Shown here one piece after another: positions 34,701-45,978 of a DNA stretch of 64,000 bases. Origin of the DNA: Coprinopsis marcescibilis. Its lineage: Eukaryota; Basidiomycota; Agaricomycetes; Agaricales; Psathyrellaceae. Where the stretch lies: the NCBI GenBank assembly GCA_004369085.1, contig ML210151.1, positions 103,270 to 167,269 of the forward strand, given 5' to 3'. Under the pieces are notes generated by a model. That model ran no database searches. It worked only from the letters and a program-made list of their open reading frames with translations, and was not told the DNA's origin. Each line of letters starts with the position of its first letter. Position 1 is the first letter of the stretch. A program made the position numbers and the translations under genes.

Positions 34701-36032
34701 TGTAGAGCGACTCAAAGGGCTTGGCGCGTTCAACACCCTCCACCCAATACTTCTTGATGTTGTCAGAATTGGTAGTGTAATCCCATTTTCCTTCAGAAAA
34801 TATACCAAACTCGTTGGGTGTTCCTCGCATCATGGGCTCGTGGTGACTGGATACATCATCAGTGCCACATACATTGGCTTGTTCAAGGACATAGCTTCTC
34901 ACCTGGTACCCATAACAACACCATACCGGTCAGCCAAAAACTGGTTAAGCGGGTCATCGACGTTGAACGCGCTTCCCCACATCGCGGGCCACAGATAGTT
35001 GCCTTTCATCCTCAGAATCAACTCGAAGCTAACGGCAGCCAGTCAGCTTGACGGCCACCAGATAGAACCAGGAAACACTCACAGCCTGACATAGAAGAAC
35101 CTATTGAACGGGGAGTTGAAGTGCTCCGACCCAGTACCATTCGTAAATTTTTCAAATGCCCAATTCTGCAGCGCAGGCTGTTCGTCGTTCAAGAAGATAC
35201 CGCGATACTTGACAGTCGGTTCGCCATGCTGGCATCCTCCAGGAGTAGCAAACAGTTGGTTCCTCGTCGTCGTCGGTACATCCGCCCACCTGCACAAACC
35301 ACCAATCAATAACTGTCCCCAACAAAGTTGAATTTAGGGGAGTACTGACCAATACCAAGGCGAAACACCAATCTGCTCAGAGTGATCATATACACCAAAG
35401 ATCGTTCCACGTTTATCACTTCCAATGATCACATACGCGCTCTCAACACCCGGGAAGGGGTTATCAACCTTCCTGCTAATGAAGCTCTCCCATTTGCCCT
35501 GGATGCCCGACACGTCCAGACCAGTGTTGCTGACCAGAGCGTCGATCAGACTCGATTTGCCCAAAGTTCCAATCAGGATTGGGGTGGTACCGCGCAGGGA
35601 CCCAATATCGACAGCCTGAGCATCTGGACTTCCTTCAGGTGCGGTATCGGGAGCCGTAGAAGCCGAGGGCTCAGCAGGAGCTTCACCAGTTTCAGTTGGA
35701 GCCTCGGCCGAGTCGGTACCTTCGATGGGTGTTGACGGAACCAAAGGTGCAGGTGAAGAGGTGGAAACAGTGACGTTCGTCAGCGAAGGTCTCGCTTCAG
35801 TAACGCGCCTGATATCAGCAGCAAAGTCGGCCGCAGCCAACTGGACACCGGGCCATTCGTCTGGCGAGAGGTAGATGGGGGCTGCTCGTCGATTGCTACC
35901 AACAATTGCAAACGAGCCAGGGCTAGATTGGAACGTGATACATGCTTCTTGACCGAGAGCGATTGCTTGTTGGACGAAAAAGGGGGAGAGGGTGACGGCA
36001 AGGAAGGTGGCAGCGAGAAGGCTACGCGCCAT
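31775..36032 (-). CDS. GH115 xylan alpha-1,2-glucuronidase, secreted
   Basis: A large gene with more than fifteen short introns and roughly 1,050 residues. Start MARSLLAATFLAVTLSPFFV is a signal peptide. GH115 hallmarks in order: PIYLSPDEWPGVQLAAADFA; GTIFGVYDHSEQIGVSPWYW; WADVP; KYRGIFLNDEQPALQNWAFE; LRMKGNYLWPAMWGSAF; SHHEPMMRGTPNEF; ITLLWADDNWGNIRRYP; GGAGVYYHFDYVGDPRDYKW; VWIVNVGDMKPFEREIEYFL. The C-terminal domain has GAGVISIEAAHATRKSEVEG and ends DTGGLLTSYLGPPESIRV. The family removes (4-O-methyl)glucuronic acid from glucuronoxylan and acts outside the cell in hemicellulose breakdown. A ~60-residue Pro/Ala/Thr/Ser insertion (about 35760-35600, e.g. EAPTETGEAPAEPSASTAPD) interrupts the N-terminal domain. 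TATATA at about 36197-36203 is a possible core promoter element. Exon borders were only partly traced. Confidence 0.92.
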
Positions 36033-37475
36033 GTTGGTGGCTATTTTGCGCTTCCACGCAAGGTCCAAATAAGGTGAGGTGGATACCTGGTGGCAGAGGA
36101 AGGTCGAGAACGGGGACGGATGCAAAGGGAAGAAAACGAGGGGCGACCAGAAGCAAACAGCTCCGTACGAGCCATTTCTCAATCCCACTCCATAACTATA
36201 TATCCCCTAAGATGCTGTCCACTTGGTGAGTTTTCCCTTGCGTGGAACCCATGGAACTCACCCAACACTGTTTACTTCCCTAGACTTCCTCTTCGAAAAA
36301 ACACCTTGCAGGGGCGCCCCGTGAGATACGGCTTAAATCAGAGGATAATCTTCGGCGCTCCAAGCTCTGTGAAAATCAGATCTTTTGGCCGCTAACATAG
36401 AGAGGCATGAACTGCAAGAAGGACCTTGGCAGTCGCTACACGCCTCTCGCAAATTCCCAGGTAGAGAGAAGACACCACGCGGCTATGGAGCTTCGAATTC
36501 TTCAAGTCTCGAAAGTGCCTTTGACAGGACTAAAAGCCAGTTTTGCCCAAGAATCTCCGTGACCACCTGACGGAAACCTGATCGGCAAATGACATGAATC
36601 ATGCTTCGTAAATCACAGAAACTGTGATGACGAAGATGCGGCCCGCTGGATCGACGGTCATGTAAAAAGTCAGCCCACAATAACTATCTAGAATGTGGGG
36701 AATGAAATTGCCAGAAGTGGGCGTAGAGCTGTCATTACAAGCGCCGATAGTGAGCCCCTGTATCCACTAAAGCGTGTTCTGGGATACGTACCAAAGCGAG
36801 GAGATCGAGTTTGAGAAACTTGCACGGACCTTGCGGTAGGGGCGAAACTGGCATTAGTGAAGATAGGTCGCTGAGGGTTGCGCACAATTCACTGCAATTG
36901 ATGCATATGAGAAGCTTTCTAGAGCGCATACGCTTACCAACGGCATCCAACACGCTACATGCCACACCGAGAGAAAACCGGTTTCGCCCAGCCAGGAATC
37001 CGCTACATGATTTTCCGACTTGTCAGCGGGAGAAGATGTCGCATGGTATGTCCCTGAGGAGGCCCGATTGTGCATCATCATCAGGAAATGGATATCCATC
37101 CCAAAGCAATGCTAAGGTCACGGGCGCAGTGTCGGCGAAAGGGCCTCTTGATGCAGCAGATGGAACTATAAGCGCTGATCAACTGCAAGTGTGTTTCAAC
37201 TTTCAAGACAATCAACTGCTTCAGATTGCACACCTCATATTTTTACTGAAGCATTCGTCCCTTTAGCCCACATCACCAAATTCGCGCAGGATATTATGCC
37301 GATTCGGAGGTCCAATGGAACGAAAAAACAATAACAAATTACAACGGGCATATAAGAATACTGGTAAATTTGCAATCAGCCACAGAAAACGCGCATATAC
37401 AGGCTGAAGACTCACCATACATATTAATCCTAGATGTTACAAGATCAGAACGGGATTGCGCCACCACGGAATGGG
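36033..37475. other. Intergenic, GH115 promoter side
   Basis: Upstream region of GH115 and 3' side of the DUF202-like gene. Short frames only; no gene or repeat supported. Confidence 0.5.
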
Positions 37476-38106
37476 CTAACCAATTTTGTGCCTTAGCACC
37501 AAAACCAATAACGCAATCTCAACCGCAGCTACCAAAGCTGCGACTGTCACCACTATCCATCCTGCTGTAATAAATGGACGACCAAAAATACGAGATGATT
37601 CTTGGCCTATTGGGCGCATATACGCGAAGCTTGAGAACTAAATAGCGTGAAGTGACGGGTTTGAAACGCACCAACAGTCTTGATAGCCTTATCAAGAAGA
37701 CGGGCTTCCTTGCTACGATCTGCAAAGTCGTGGTATGAGTGTCTGGCCCGGAGAAAGGCGACGATGAAGAGAAGGGCTCCAAGAATTGCAAACAACAGTC
37801 CGACTGGTTGGACGAGTTAGCCAAGTGGACATCATGGATATGATCCTGAGAACGTACTGCGATGGAAGGCAGGGTCGAAGAGTCTCAGAATAGTCAAGGC
37901 GTAGCCTAGGGAGCCCAAAGCAGTACGGCTATATGCGCCATGAAATGTACGCTGTCGTGCTCGGAGCTCAATGAGCTCGTTAACGTCTTGAGCCTCAAAA
38001 GAGTTGCGACGGTGACCTCTGAGGGAGATGATATGAGCGACAGGCTATGTCCAATTCGATACGTGACTCGCCTATAAGTACGAGGCTGCCGTCTGCTTGT
38101 GCTCAT
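37476..38106 (-). CDS. DUF202-like small membrane protein
   Basis: Four exons; start MSTSRRQPRTY at 38106, stop TAG at 37476-37478; about 130 residues. The core reads ELIELRARQRTFHGAYSRTA, LGSLGYALTILRLF, then GLLFAILGALLFIVAFLRAR, HSYHDFADRSKEARLLDKAI and a last helix GWIVVTVAALVAAVEIALLV. Three helices with an Arg-rich N-terminal segment (LRARQRTF...R) match DUF202-type proteins. Related fungal proteins resemble the Vtc1 helical part, but a link to polyphosphate is not shown here. The first intron may use either a GT or a GC donor; both keep the frame. It shares a 167-bp divergent promoter region with OXA1. Confidence 0.75.
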
Positions 38107-38273
38107 CGTTGTCGACGACGTCGAGAGGAGATGGAAGTCGGGGACCAAATGTGCTGGGGCTCGTCCGAGACTCCGAAAGGAGAAGGAATTGATGGTGCGG
38201 ACCACGTGAGAGCCGGGTGGGGTCTCCAGCTCATCGCGTCTCCGTCAGTTTTTTCAGAGCTGGACGTCGGGAA
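38107..38273. promoter_or_regulatory. Short bidirectional promoter, DUF202-like gene / OXA1
   Basis: Only 167 bp separate the two start codons, which point away from each other. Both transcripts must start inside this interval. No TATA box is evident. Confidence 0.55.
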
Positions 38274-39663
38274 ATGGCGTCAATACTAGTTCGAGCGTTG
38301 CGTTGCTCGTCTGCTAGACATGGCAGCACACGTTTCCTGTCAGCGACTGCCGTGGGCCTCCACAGGCTGCCCCGCACTCCCCTGCAGTCCTCAATACCGA
38401 CCTCCGCCTTCCCTCGACGCAGCTACGCTACCCAACCCCCGCCCGTCACGCCCCTCGACGCCGCTTCCCAACCCGAAAGCGAACTTGTGCCCATGGTGGA
38501 GTCGACGGCCGAGTCAATCCCATTCACCGACGCCGTCGTCGCCCAAATACCTCCCATCGCTTATGGAGACTTTGCTGCCATTGGTCTCTCGTCCTGGTCA
38601 CCCATTGGACTTATTGCCTGGTCGTACGAGCTCATCAACGTCGCGACGGGATTGCCATGGTTCTACACTATCGTTGCTGGCGCTTCTTTCTGGCGATTTG
38701 TCTGCGTACCACTTGCCTTGTCCAACATCCGGAACAGCACCAAACTCCGTCCATTCCAGCCAGCCGTGATGGCAGCTAGGGACCGCATTACTAAGGCTCA
38801 GGCCAACCGTGACACCATCGAATTGCAACGCGCAAGCTTGGAGATGAAGAAGGTGTATGCTCAGGCCGGTGTTAGTCCGTTCAAGGGGATGATTCTGCCT
38901 ATGCTCGCCCAGATGCCCATCACCATTGGAAGTTTCTTCGCGTTGAAGAGGCTGTCTGCTTCAGGGCTAGAGCAGCTTAAGGACAGCGGAGTCTCGATTA
39001 GCCTTGATGTGAGTTCGTTCAGTGTTTCTTTTATACCCTCAATTTACGCCCTCCTAGCTTCCATGGTCTGGACATGTAAACTGGCTCAACGATCTGACAA
39101 CAGCGGACCCAACTTACATCCTCCCGGTCGCCTTCTGTGCAATGATCAACGTGCAAATCATGGCCGGTGCACGCGAAATGGACCAAAGCTCTCCCATGTC
39201 TGGCCACATCATGAACCTCTTCCGTGGGCTCTCTGTCATGACCATCTTCTTGATGTCGTCGTTCCCCACCGTACGCATCTACTTTCATCTCATCCCATAA
39301 TCTCACTATCTAACTGGCATGCATATAGGGACTTTTCATCGGCCTTCTCACCACTGCAGTGTTGACCACAGCCCAATCTCTCATCCTCCGGTCACCGGCT
39401 GTCAGAACGATGGTAGGCATCCCAGTGCTCCCTGCCAACCAAGACGCCAAGCTGCCCAGCTTCATGGAGAGTATTCAGTGCGTATTTCCCGCTTATTCTT
39501 ATTAACGTGAACGTTTTTGCTAAGATATCCGTTTCCAGGTATGCGAAGGATACGTTCCTGGAGAAGAAGAAAGCCGCAGAACGTGCTCAGTCCGCTGTCC
39601 AGCAATCTTCCAGCCTCAAAAAGCCACGTTCCGATCCTCGTTCTAATAGGAACAGGCTGTAAA
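38274..39663 (+). CDS. OXA1: Mitochondrial inner-membrane insertase Oxa1
   Basis: The ATG at 38274 begins MASILVRALRCSSARHGSTR, an Arg/Ser-rich mitochondrial presequence. Four exons. The YidC/Oxa1 core is clear: WYTIVAGASFW-like helix (WFYTIVAGASFWRFVCVPLA), KLRPFQPAVMAARDRITKAQ, SPFKGMILPMLAQMPITIGS, then after an intron LPWSGHVNWLNDLTTADPTY, ILPVAFCAMINVQIMAG, GLFIGLLTTAVLTTAQSLIL and the basic C-terminal tail (FLEKKKAAERAQ...) that binds mitochondrial ribosomes in this family. Five membrane segments are expected. The protein inserts mitochondrially made respiratory subunits into the inner membrane. The stop position is accurate to about 2 bases. Confidence 0.93.
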
Positions 39664-40083
39664 CATCAGCTTAACTGATGATGTTATTGCCCACCACTGG
39701 TCAAGCACCAGTGGTGCAAGAAAACGACCTTTACACGCACTCTACCCGTGAACACGACGATGCTGACCGCGGTCGCAGCGGAGTCGACATACGGGGTCCA
39801 AGATGATCGAGAGCGTTTAGAATACCACGCTAGATAAATTATTTGGTTGCTTACCTGCTATATCTATACATACACACTATTAATGAACACACCCTTCAAA
39901 TGTTGGGATGGGGCGGGCTCAAAGTAGTGAAGCAGCAAGGCTGCCAAGAGAAATATTGGGCGTCCGTTGCCGCTGATCAACCCTATGTCCACCATCAAAA
40001 CACCAGCACAAGTACAAAAGTAATCTGAAAAAACTGTGATTAAACCCAAAAACTTTCCTCAATAGCCGAATGAGCGCAATAAA
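39664..40083. other. Intergenic, convergent 3' ends
   Basis: 3' regions of OXA1 and of the membrane protein ending at 40084. A CACCAGTGGT-type inverted repeat lies near 39693-39718 (CCACCACTGG / CCAGTGGTG) and may form a hairpin. No gene. Confidence 0.5.
39690..39718 (+). terminator. Hairpin just after OXA1
   Basis: CCACCACTGGT followed by ACCAGTGGTG gives a ~10-bp stem with a short loop about 30 bp beyond the OXA1 stop. It could influence 3'-end formation; fungi do not use intrinsic terminators, so the role is open. Confidence 0.3.
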
Positions 40084-41893
40084 CTAGAAACCGCCGGTAG
40101 GCGTACTGATATACGTAGGGGGAGCTAAAGTCGTCGACGCGATGCTGCTTGCTCTAGGCCTCCGTTGCAGTTCGTCCGACACAGAGGGTATAGACTGCTG
40201 AGAGCTCTGCTGGGCACTACTGGTACCAAAGCCGCTGCTCGTTTGATTTTCGTCATGCCTGTGCGATGGTGACGAAGTCGGGGTTGACGAGGGAGACCCC
40301 GACCTCGAATCCCGCATTCGAGCTTTGCTGGACATCGATCTCAAAGCTCCGTGTGTGCCCAGTCTGTGCTCTGCCGATAAGTGGCCGTTGGCTGGTTGCT
40401 GAGCACCTTTTAGGTAAACTCCTTGGTTCACAGCATCACCCCCTCCTTCCGGAGCCTCTCTCATTTCGGTGTAGGGAGGTGGACTCGCTGCTCCAAGGAT
40501 GTCGTATGGCAGGATACCATCTAACAAAATGAGTTAGACTTGTTAAATATTGAGTTCAGAAATTTTACACTTGCCTGGAGGTACGACAGTAACACCAGTA
40601 TCTCCCGCTCGCCTTTTGGATCTCCTTCTCCAACTCCACACAAGGAACAGGATAGCTATCAGAGCAACCGCCCCAAGCACACCACCAACAATCGCACCAA
40701 TTGTCCTGCTGCCAAGGTTTCCTCCACCAGAGCCCGACTCTTGCTTGTCAAATGCAGGATCCAACAAAGATACGTCATATTTCGGCTTGCTCCCGAGGTT
40801 AGGGAAGTCAGGTGTATAAACGACATAGTCGAATATCAGCTCCTTGATGTTGTCGATGGACGTCAAGTTTGCAGTGAGAGTGTGCTCCCCGGGTGCCAAG
40901 CCCGTGAACTCTGCCATAAGCCAGTTCGGGAACTGTGGGACAGCAAAAATTGGGAGGGCCGTCCCTTGGCTGCCATTTAACGGCGTGATGTCGTATTTCT
41001 TTGTTTCGGGGGGCCCGTTGTCGAGGGTGAAGTCTAGGCTGAGAGCTCCCCCGCGTTCACGATCTTTGACCCCATAGATACGTATCGCAGTACCTTCGCA
41101 ACCATCCTTCAATATCTCCTTCAACTTGGAGCTACGACGAAAAGAAGACTCACCAGAAAACTTGAACCTAAACCCACTCCCAACCGTCGCCGTTCTATGC
41201 GTCCCATTCTGAAATGGAAAATGCCACAACCTGGACGGATCAATCTCCAACCCAATCGTTGCGAACCTCCAACTCCCAAAATAAAATATCTCCGACAACT
41301 GATTATCATCAACGATAATTGCCGTCTGATTGTTGTATCTATCCAGAGTGCCTCCCGTTACCACGGCATAGTCCAGATCCACCCTTACGAAGCCGCGAAA
41401 CTCGATCTCTAAGCGGTGGAATGCGTCGGAAAGTGTGGGTGAGGTGAACCATTGTCCGCTTGCGCGCACATCGAAGGGTAGGTCACCGTTGGTAGTGATA
41501 TTCCTCCAGTTCAATGACCCGTCTATGCGCCAGGAGATGCCAAAGAGTGTGTCATCGCTTGAGGTCTCGGCTTCCCAGTTCGGGCCGAACAGCGACACGG
41601 AGGTACCTGCGCAAAGGGTGATACGTATCGTCGTCAGTGGGGCGTCCACAATTCCGCGGCATATACAAATATTGATGCGAACCTTGAAACGAAAGCGCTA
41701 GAGAGCTGGGCTTGGCCGCTTCTACGCTTCCGTAGATATACGAAGTGGTGTTGTCGTATCTCTGTGCTTCGCGTTCCGGATTTTGCTCCTCAAACGTCCA
41801 GTTCCTTCCGACCTCCAGAGGCTCCGATTCGCGATACTCAAATATGGGGGAGGAGCTGTCGTGGATCAAAAGGACCGCATCTGCGGTAGACAT
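40084..41893 (-). CDS. Single-pass membrane protein with jelly-roll-like ectodomain, paralogue 1
   Basis: Start MSTADAVLLIHDSSSPIFEY, stop at 40084; four exons, about 530 residues. There is no N-terminal signal peptide. The long N-terminal region has two beta-rich parts (SLFGPNWEAETSSD...WRIDG, GQWFTSPTLSDAFHRLEIEF, IIVDDNQLSEIFYFGSWRF and EGTAIRIYGVKDRERGGALS) with N-glycosylation sites. A single membrane helix follows (TIGAIVGGVLGAVALIAILF), then a basic stop (WSWRRRSKRR) and a Ser/Pro-rich cytosolic tail. This layout is typical of a large Agaricomycete family of unknown function. Two relatives lie next door at 43807 and 45979, with introns at matching points. The intron before the tail uses a GC donor (GCAAGT). 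Confidence 0.8.
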
Positions 41894-43281
41894 CAGTGGG
41901 TTCCTAAGTTGGTGTAATGTGTTTAGGAGGAGGCCTAGATGTGATATTTGAGGTCGCAGTAGTCGTGATGGACGCAAAGAGCAGAAGGAGATTGTCGCAC
42001 AGGTTGACAAAGAGCGATGAAGTCACCCCACCGGTGCGGACTCCTGCGGAGTATACGGCTGGGTATGCACAGTGTCACGGTGGATACATCTGCTCCGTCG
42101 ACTGATCTTTATCCATTCTGCACGCTTACGAGATTGCCGATGGTTCCTTGGGTGTGTGGTCCTTTCCCTGCCTCCTGCTCCCAGCGTGGAAGGCACTTGG
42201 AACCTACTGAGGACTAGCCTGAGCCACGCATACTAGTATCTTTGTTGGACAGGGGAAGCGCCTGCTCGGCTCAGTTCGGCCCAGGCCATATCCGGGAGTC
42301 CTTCAACTCGCCCTTCCGATGTTAACGGAAATGTCCAAGTGATCGTCACTATTAAATTGCGTACATTGTCTCTTACTATAGTACCAAAGTTTACATACTT
42401 TAAATGAAGGAACAGCTCGAGCGTTTCTAAACGACGATATGTATCTTTGTGAACGGCGTAGGATGTTCAATCCTGGACCAGGACAAGACTCACAAACGCC
42501 GCAGATCAATCCGGCATAGGGATAACTGCGGGCACAGTATGTCACTTGCTGTCATAAAGTTTGAACTCATTTTTGAGGCAGCCTTCGCAGCTTGTCCAGG
42601 GACCTCGGCCTCACCTTGCCCATTGGCGGTAAGAATTATAATTCACCGACCAGCCCGATCCAATGGAAAGATCGTCGAGGATCTTTGTGTGTCATCGTTG
42701 TTTTACTCATTCGCCTGGCCCCTGGAAGATATCTCTGACATGCTTGCTTTTTCTAAAGCCGGTGTTTGTGAGAACGATGGTTAACTAGTGGTGATATGGA
42801 TACAGTGGGAGGAAGGGTGTCAAATTGTCGGAGTAGCTTCAACCACATACCACCAGCCTCCGCGCCCTCGCCCGATCTCCCAATCCAGCTTGTGCAGTCT
42901 ACGATGCTCGATCAATCGCGGGAAAATGCCATCTGGACCGAATCCCCACCAGGAGCGGCTTTCCGCCTCGATCTCCTTACGGGCGCTTATTTGTGTTGAC
43001 GTCTCCGACAGACGACACCAGAAAAGATTGTCTGAGGTTAGTGAGGCAACGCCCCGCCGCGCTCGTCAGTAATTAACTCCAGCAATGCCAGCGCGCTCGG
43101 CGCCTTTCAGGGTAAGCAGCCTGTACGCCGCAGACATTATTACCCTCTTGGGCTGCGGACCTTTCACTGCGATCGGTTGCTGTGCTTAGGAGAGGCCGAA
43201 AGAAGGATGCAAACTTCGACCCGGCAATTCGAAGCAGTGACCTTCGGATCGTTAGTTGAATGCCTAGTAACGTGATATAAA

Positions 43282-43304
43282 TCCACTACTACTACTACTA
43301 CTAC
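43282..43304. repeat. (ACT)n microsatellite
   Basis: About seven uninterrupted ACT units. Confidence 0.8.
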
Positions 43305-43749
43305 GATTGTCCAGGGAAAGTTAGATTATCAATTGGTCAACAGAATGTCGAGGGATAGGGCTCATGAAACCATCTATATGACTAGTTCAACCTGACGTGT
43401 CGGTAAAAGCACAAGGCTTGCCGATACGCACGGTGGACTAGGTGATGGTCCCAACAACGGAGACCCCAAAAGTGCTGAGATTCAGACAGATCTTGAAGGA
43501 GACTCACTGAAAGCAGTATTGAAATTCGCTGAGGCAGTGCATTATGTCTTCTAAATTGTTATGGAAGAAATACTTGATTACGATTCTATTCACATTAGCT
43601 GCAGTGAGCTGCCCAAGCAGATCCCGAAGTTGTGCAATCTGTTCGGGGCGCTGACACTTGTTGGGCCATCACCATAGTACACCTTGTTGATACTTCGATG
43701 GGAAGCTCGAGAACAAGACCAGACGCTAGTACTACTAACAAGAGCGATC

Positions 43750-43758
43750 TTTATAAAG
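43750..43758 (+). promoter_or_regulatory. TATA box of membrane-protein paralogue 2
   Basis: TTTATAAAG about 50 bp upstream of the ATG at 43807; the closeness also supports that start. Confidence 0.5.
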
Positions 43759-43806
43759 TTTGCTGACGTGGATCTTCGGAACGTCCTAATCACCATATCC
43801 CCTGCG

Positions 43807-45673
43807 ATGACTACCACCACCATACACGACGACACCTCATCGGCGTTCAATTTTGGGATTTCACGCAACTTAACACCAGGAGACCTTGAGCGCCGTGGCT
43901 TTAATGGGCAATGGAGAACCACCCATTGCCTCGTTCAACCCTGCTATCTGGACTACAGCACCTCAACTCTCAGTCGCGTTGACGCCAGTTACTTAACCTT
44001 CAACTTCCATGGTAAGTATATCCTTGTCGATTTCAGCCCAAAACACCCAGTACCGTTTACTATTTACACCTCCACAGGCATTTCAGTAGCGCTGTTTGGA
44101 AGTACTAACCGGGCATGGGATGGTGCAACTGGAGGGGAAAGGGCCACTTCGGATACTATCGCATGGCGTATAGATGGCGGAGAGGCTGTTAACATCACGA
44201 AAATCGGCAGTGGCGTTCATTCGAGTGGACAATGGTTCACGTCTCCGACTCTGGAAGATGCATCTCATCAGTTGCAGCTGGTGCGTGTGCGCGATCCCAG
44301 TAACATAGACTCAGATGCACCATGGGAAGTCGACGTAGATTTTGCCGTGGTAGAGCATGGAAGCTCCTCAATTTCCTTGGATGCAAACTCCTCGATCATT
44401 GTTGATGACGATGATATACGGATTGGGTACAGAGGACTGTGGCGCAAAACGCCATACGGCTTCCCCGGAAGCGTAGGTGTTGAAGAATCTCTCCATTCTC
44501 CGTTTCGAAACAGGACGACCAGAGCAATCGATGTCGGTAGTGAATTCGAATTCGAATTTCAAGGTGAGCCTTACCTCAAAGTGCACAAATAGTGCAGATT
44601 TTGATTTCAGTTTTAGGGACTGCGATTCGAGTATATGGAAAGCGCCCAGGAGGATATCTTGCGATGAACTTTACCGTAGACCGTGCACTGTACCCCAGGG
44701 TCTATGAGGACTTCCGATCACAAGTACAAAACCCAGTAAATGCAGGCTTCAACTTCCTGTTTGCTGAATGGGATAATTTGATGCCCGCCAAGCACATTCT
44801 AAAAGCTGCAGTGGTAACTACTGGCAGCCAGCCGTTCGAGCTTGACTTCCTGGTTTATACACCGAGTTCGGATTCAATCTCTTCCCTCCTTCCCGCGACA
44901 CCTTCCCCACCATCTGCTCCGGCAGCGGACCCACTCAAGGCAGTAACTCCCGTAATGGTGGCAGTAGCCGTTGGAGTGACTGTTCCGCTTGTACTAGCAG
45001 TTTCCATTGTTCTCTGGATCTGGGCAAGACGGATGAAACCGTTCCTTACATCGAATCATCCGGGTGGAGAAGACAAGTCTGTACCAGCAGAAAGTACGAT
45101 GCAACCAGGTGAGCAATCTCAAACGTCACATATATTCGCTGATGCTCATCCGCTCGACAACTCTACCCCCTACTAGGACTTAACCCCTATGATGTTTATG
45201 ATAACTGCGCAGAGATCCCTCGAACCACATATATGTCTCCAAAAGGCACTAGAAGTATTCTAGAAGCCGGGCCAGCATTTACGGCTGACGGCCCTGAGGG
45301 GTCAATCACCCATGCTGTGCCTGGAGATACTGTAGAGAATACCAGTGGCCACAGCACCAGGGGTAGTCCTTCGGGGATAGAGATACAGCGAGACCAAGGT
45401 ATCCCTTCCCGAGACATGACTACCATTGCAACACCTAGCCTCGACATCGACTCACCTGATCTGAGAGATCTCGAATTCCCCGCACAGCGCACACAATGGA
45501 GCACCACAGGACCTTCTACATCACTGTCCGAGCTCACAGACCAGCCTCCAACATACTGCACCGAACCAGTAGACAACCAGACCCGTGACTCAAGCGAGTC
45601 AATCCAAGCCTTTCCAGCTGCCAGCAGAGACCATCGCAATCGCTACGTTAGATTTGCACCCCTGCCATCGTAG
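43807..45673 (+). CDS. Single-pass membrane protein with jelly-roll-like ectodomain, paralogue 2
   Basis: Exons 43807-44011, 44078-44563, 44617-45108 and 45177-45673; 559 residues. Start MTTTTIHDDTSSAFNFGISR, no signal peptide. Ectodomain motifs match paralogue 1 at the same places: ISVALFGSTNRAWDGA, IAWRIDGGEAVNIT, SSGQWFTSPTLEDASHQLQL, SSIIVDDDDIRIGYRGLW and GTAIRVYGKRPGGYLAMNFT. A Pro/Ser stalk leads to the membrane helix (VAVAVGVTVPLVLAVSIVLW) and a long Ser/Thr/Pro tail. All three introns sit at the same points of the protein as in paralogue 1, which shows common descent by duplication. It is transcribed in the opposite direction. Function unknown; cell-surface sensing or adhesion is a reasonable but untested guess. 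Confidence 0.82.
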
Positions 45674-45978
45674 GGTGACCCCTCATTGCGTCACGGTTGA
45701 AGAGGCGAAGAGTTGGCACATGTAATAAAAAGGATGGTGGTTTCGGTACTCTACATCAAGGCCAATGCCATTATTATAAATAAAGCATGCTCCAGAAAGC
45801 GCTGTTTGAGAGCTGTAGCGGACGGCAAGAGGAAGTTTGTGCAAGCTTTTGGGCCGTCTGAGACCCGCGGGCGCTTATACAAATACTAGTAGCCAATGTC
45901 TCCAAAGTACGATATACTGTAGCTCAATCGGGGGCCGAAAACCTCTGGTGAGATTTGGCTGTGATCGCTGAGACGGGA
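45674..45978. other. Intergenic, convergent 3' ends
   Basis: Short spacer between the ends of paralogue 2 and the pseudogene. Nothing seen. Confidence 0.5.

Larger units (their letters stand above)
41894..43806. other. Intergenic, divergent promoters of paralogues 1 and 2
   Basis: Contains a short ACT/CTA microsatellite (about 43282-43304) and TTTATAAAG at about 43750-43758, roughly 50 bp before the ATG of paralogue 2. No gene supported. Confidence 0.5.
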
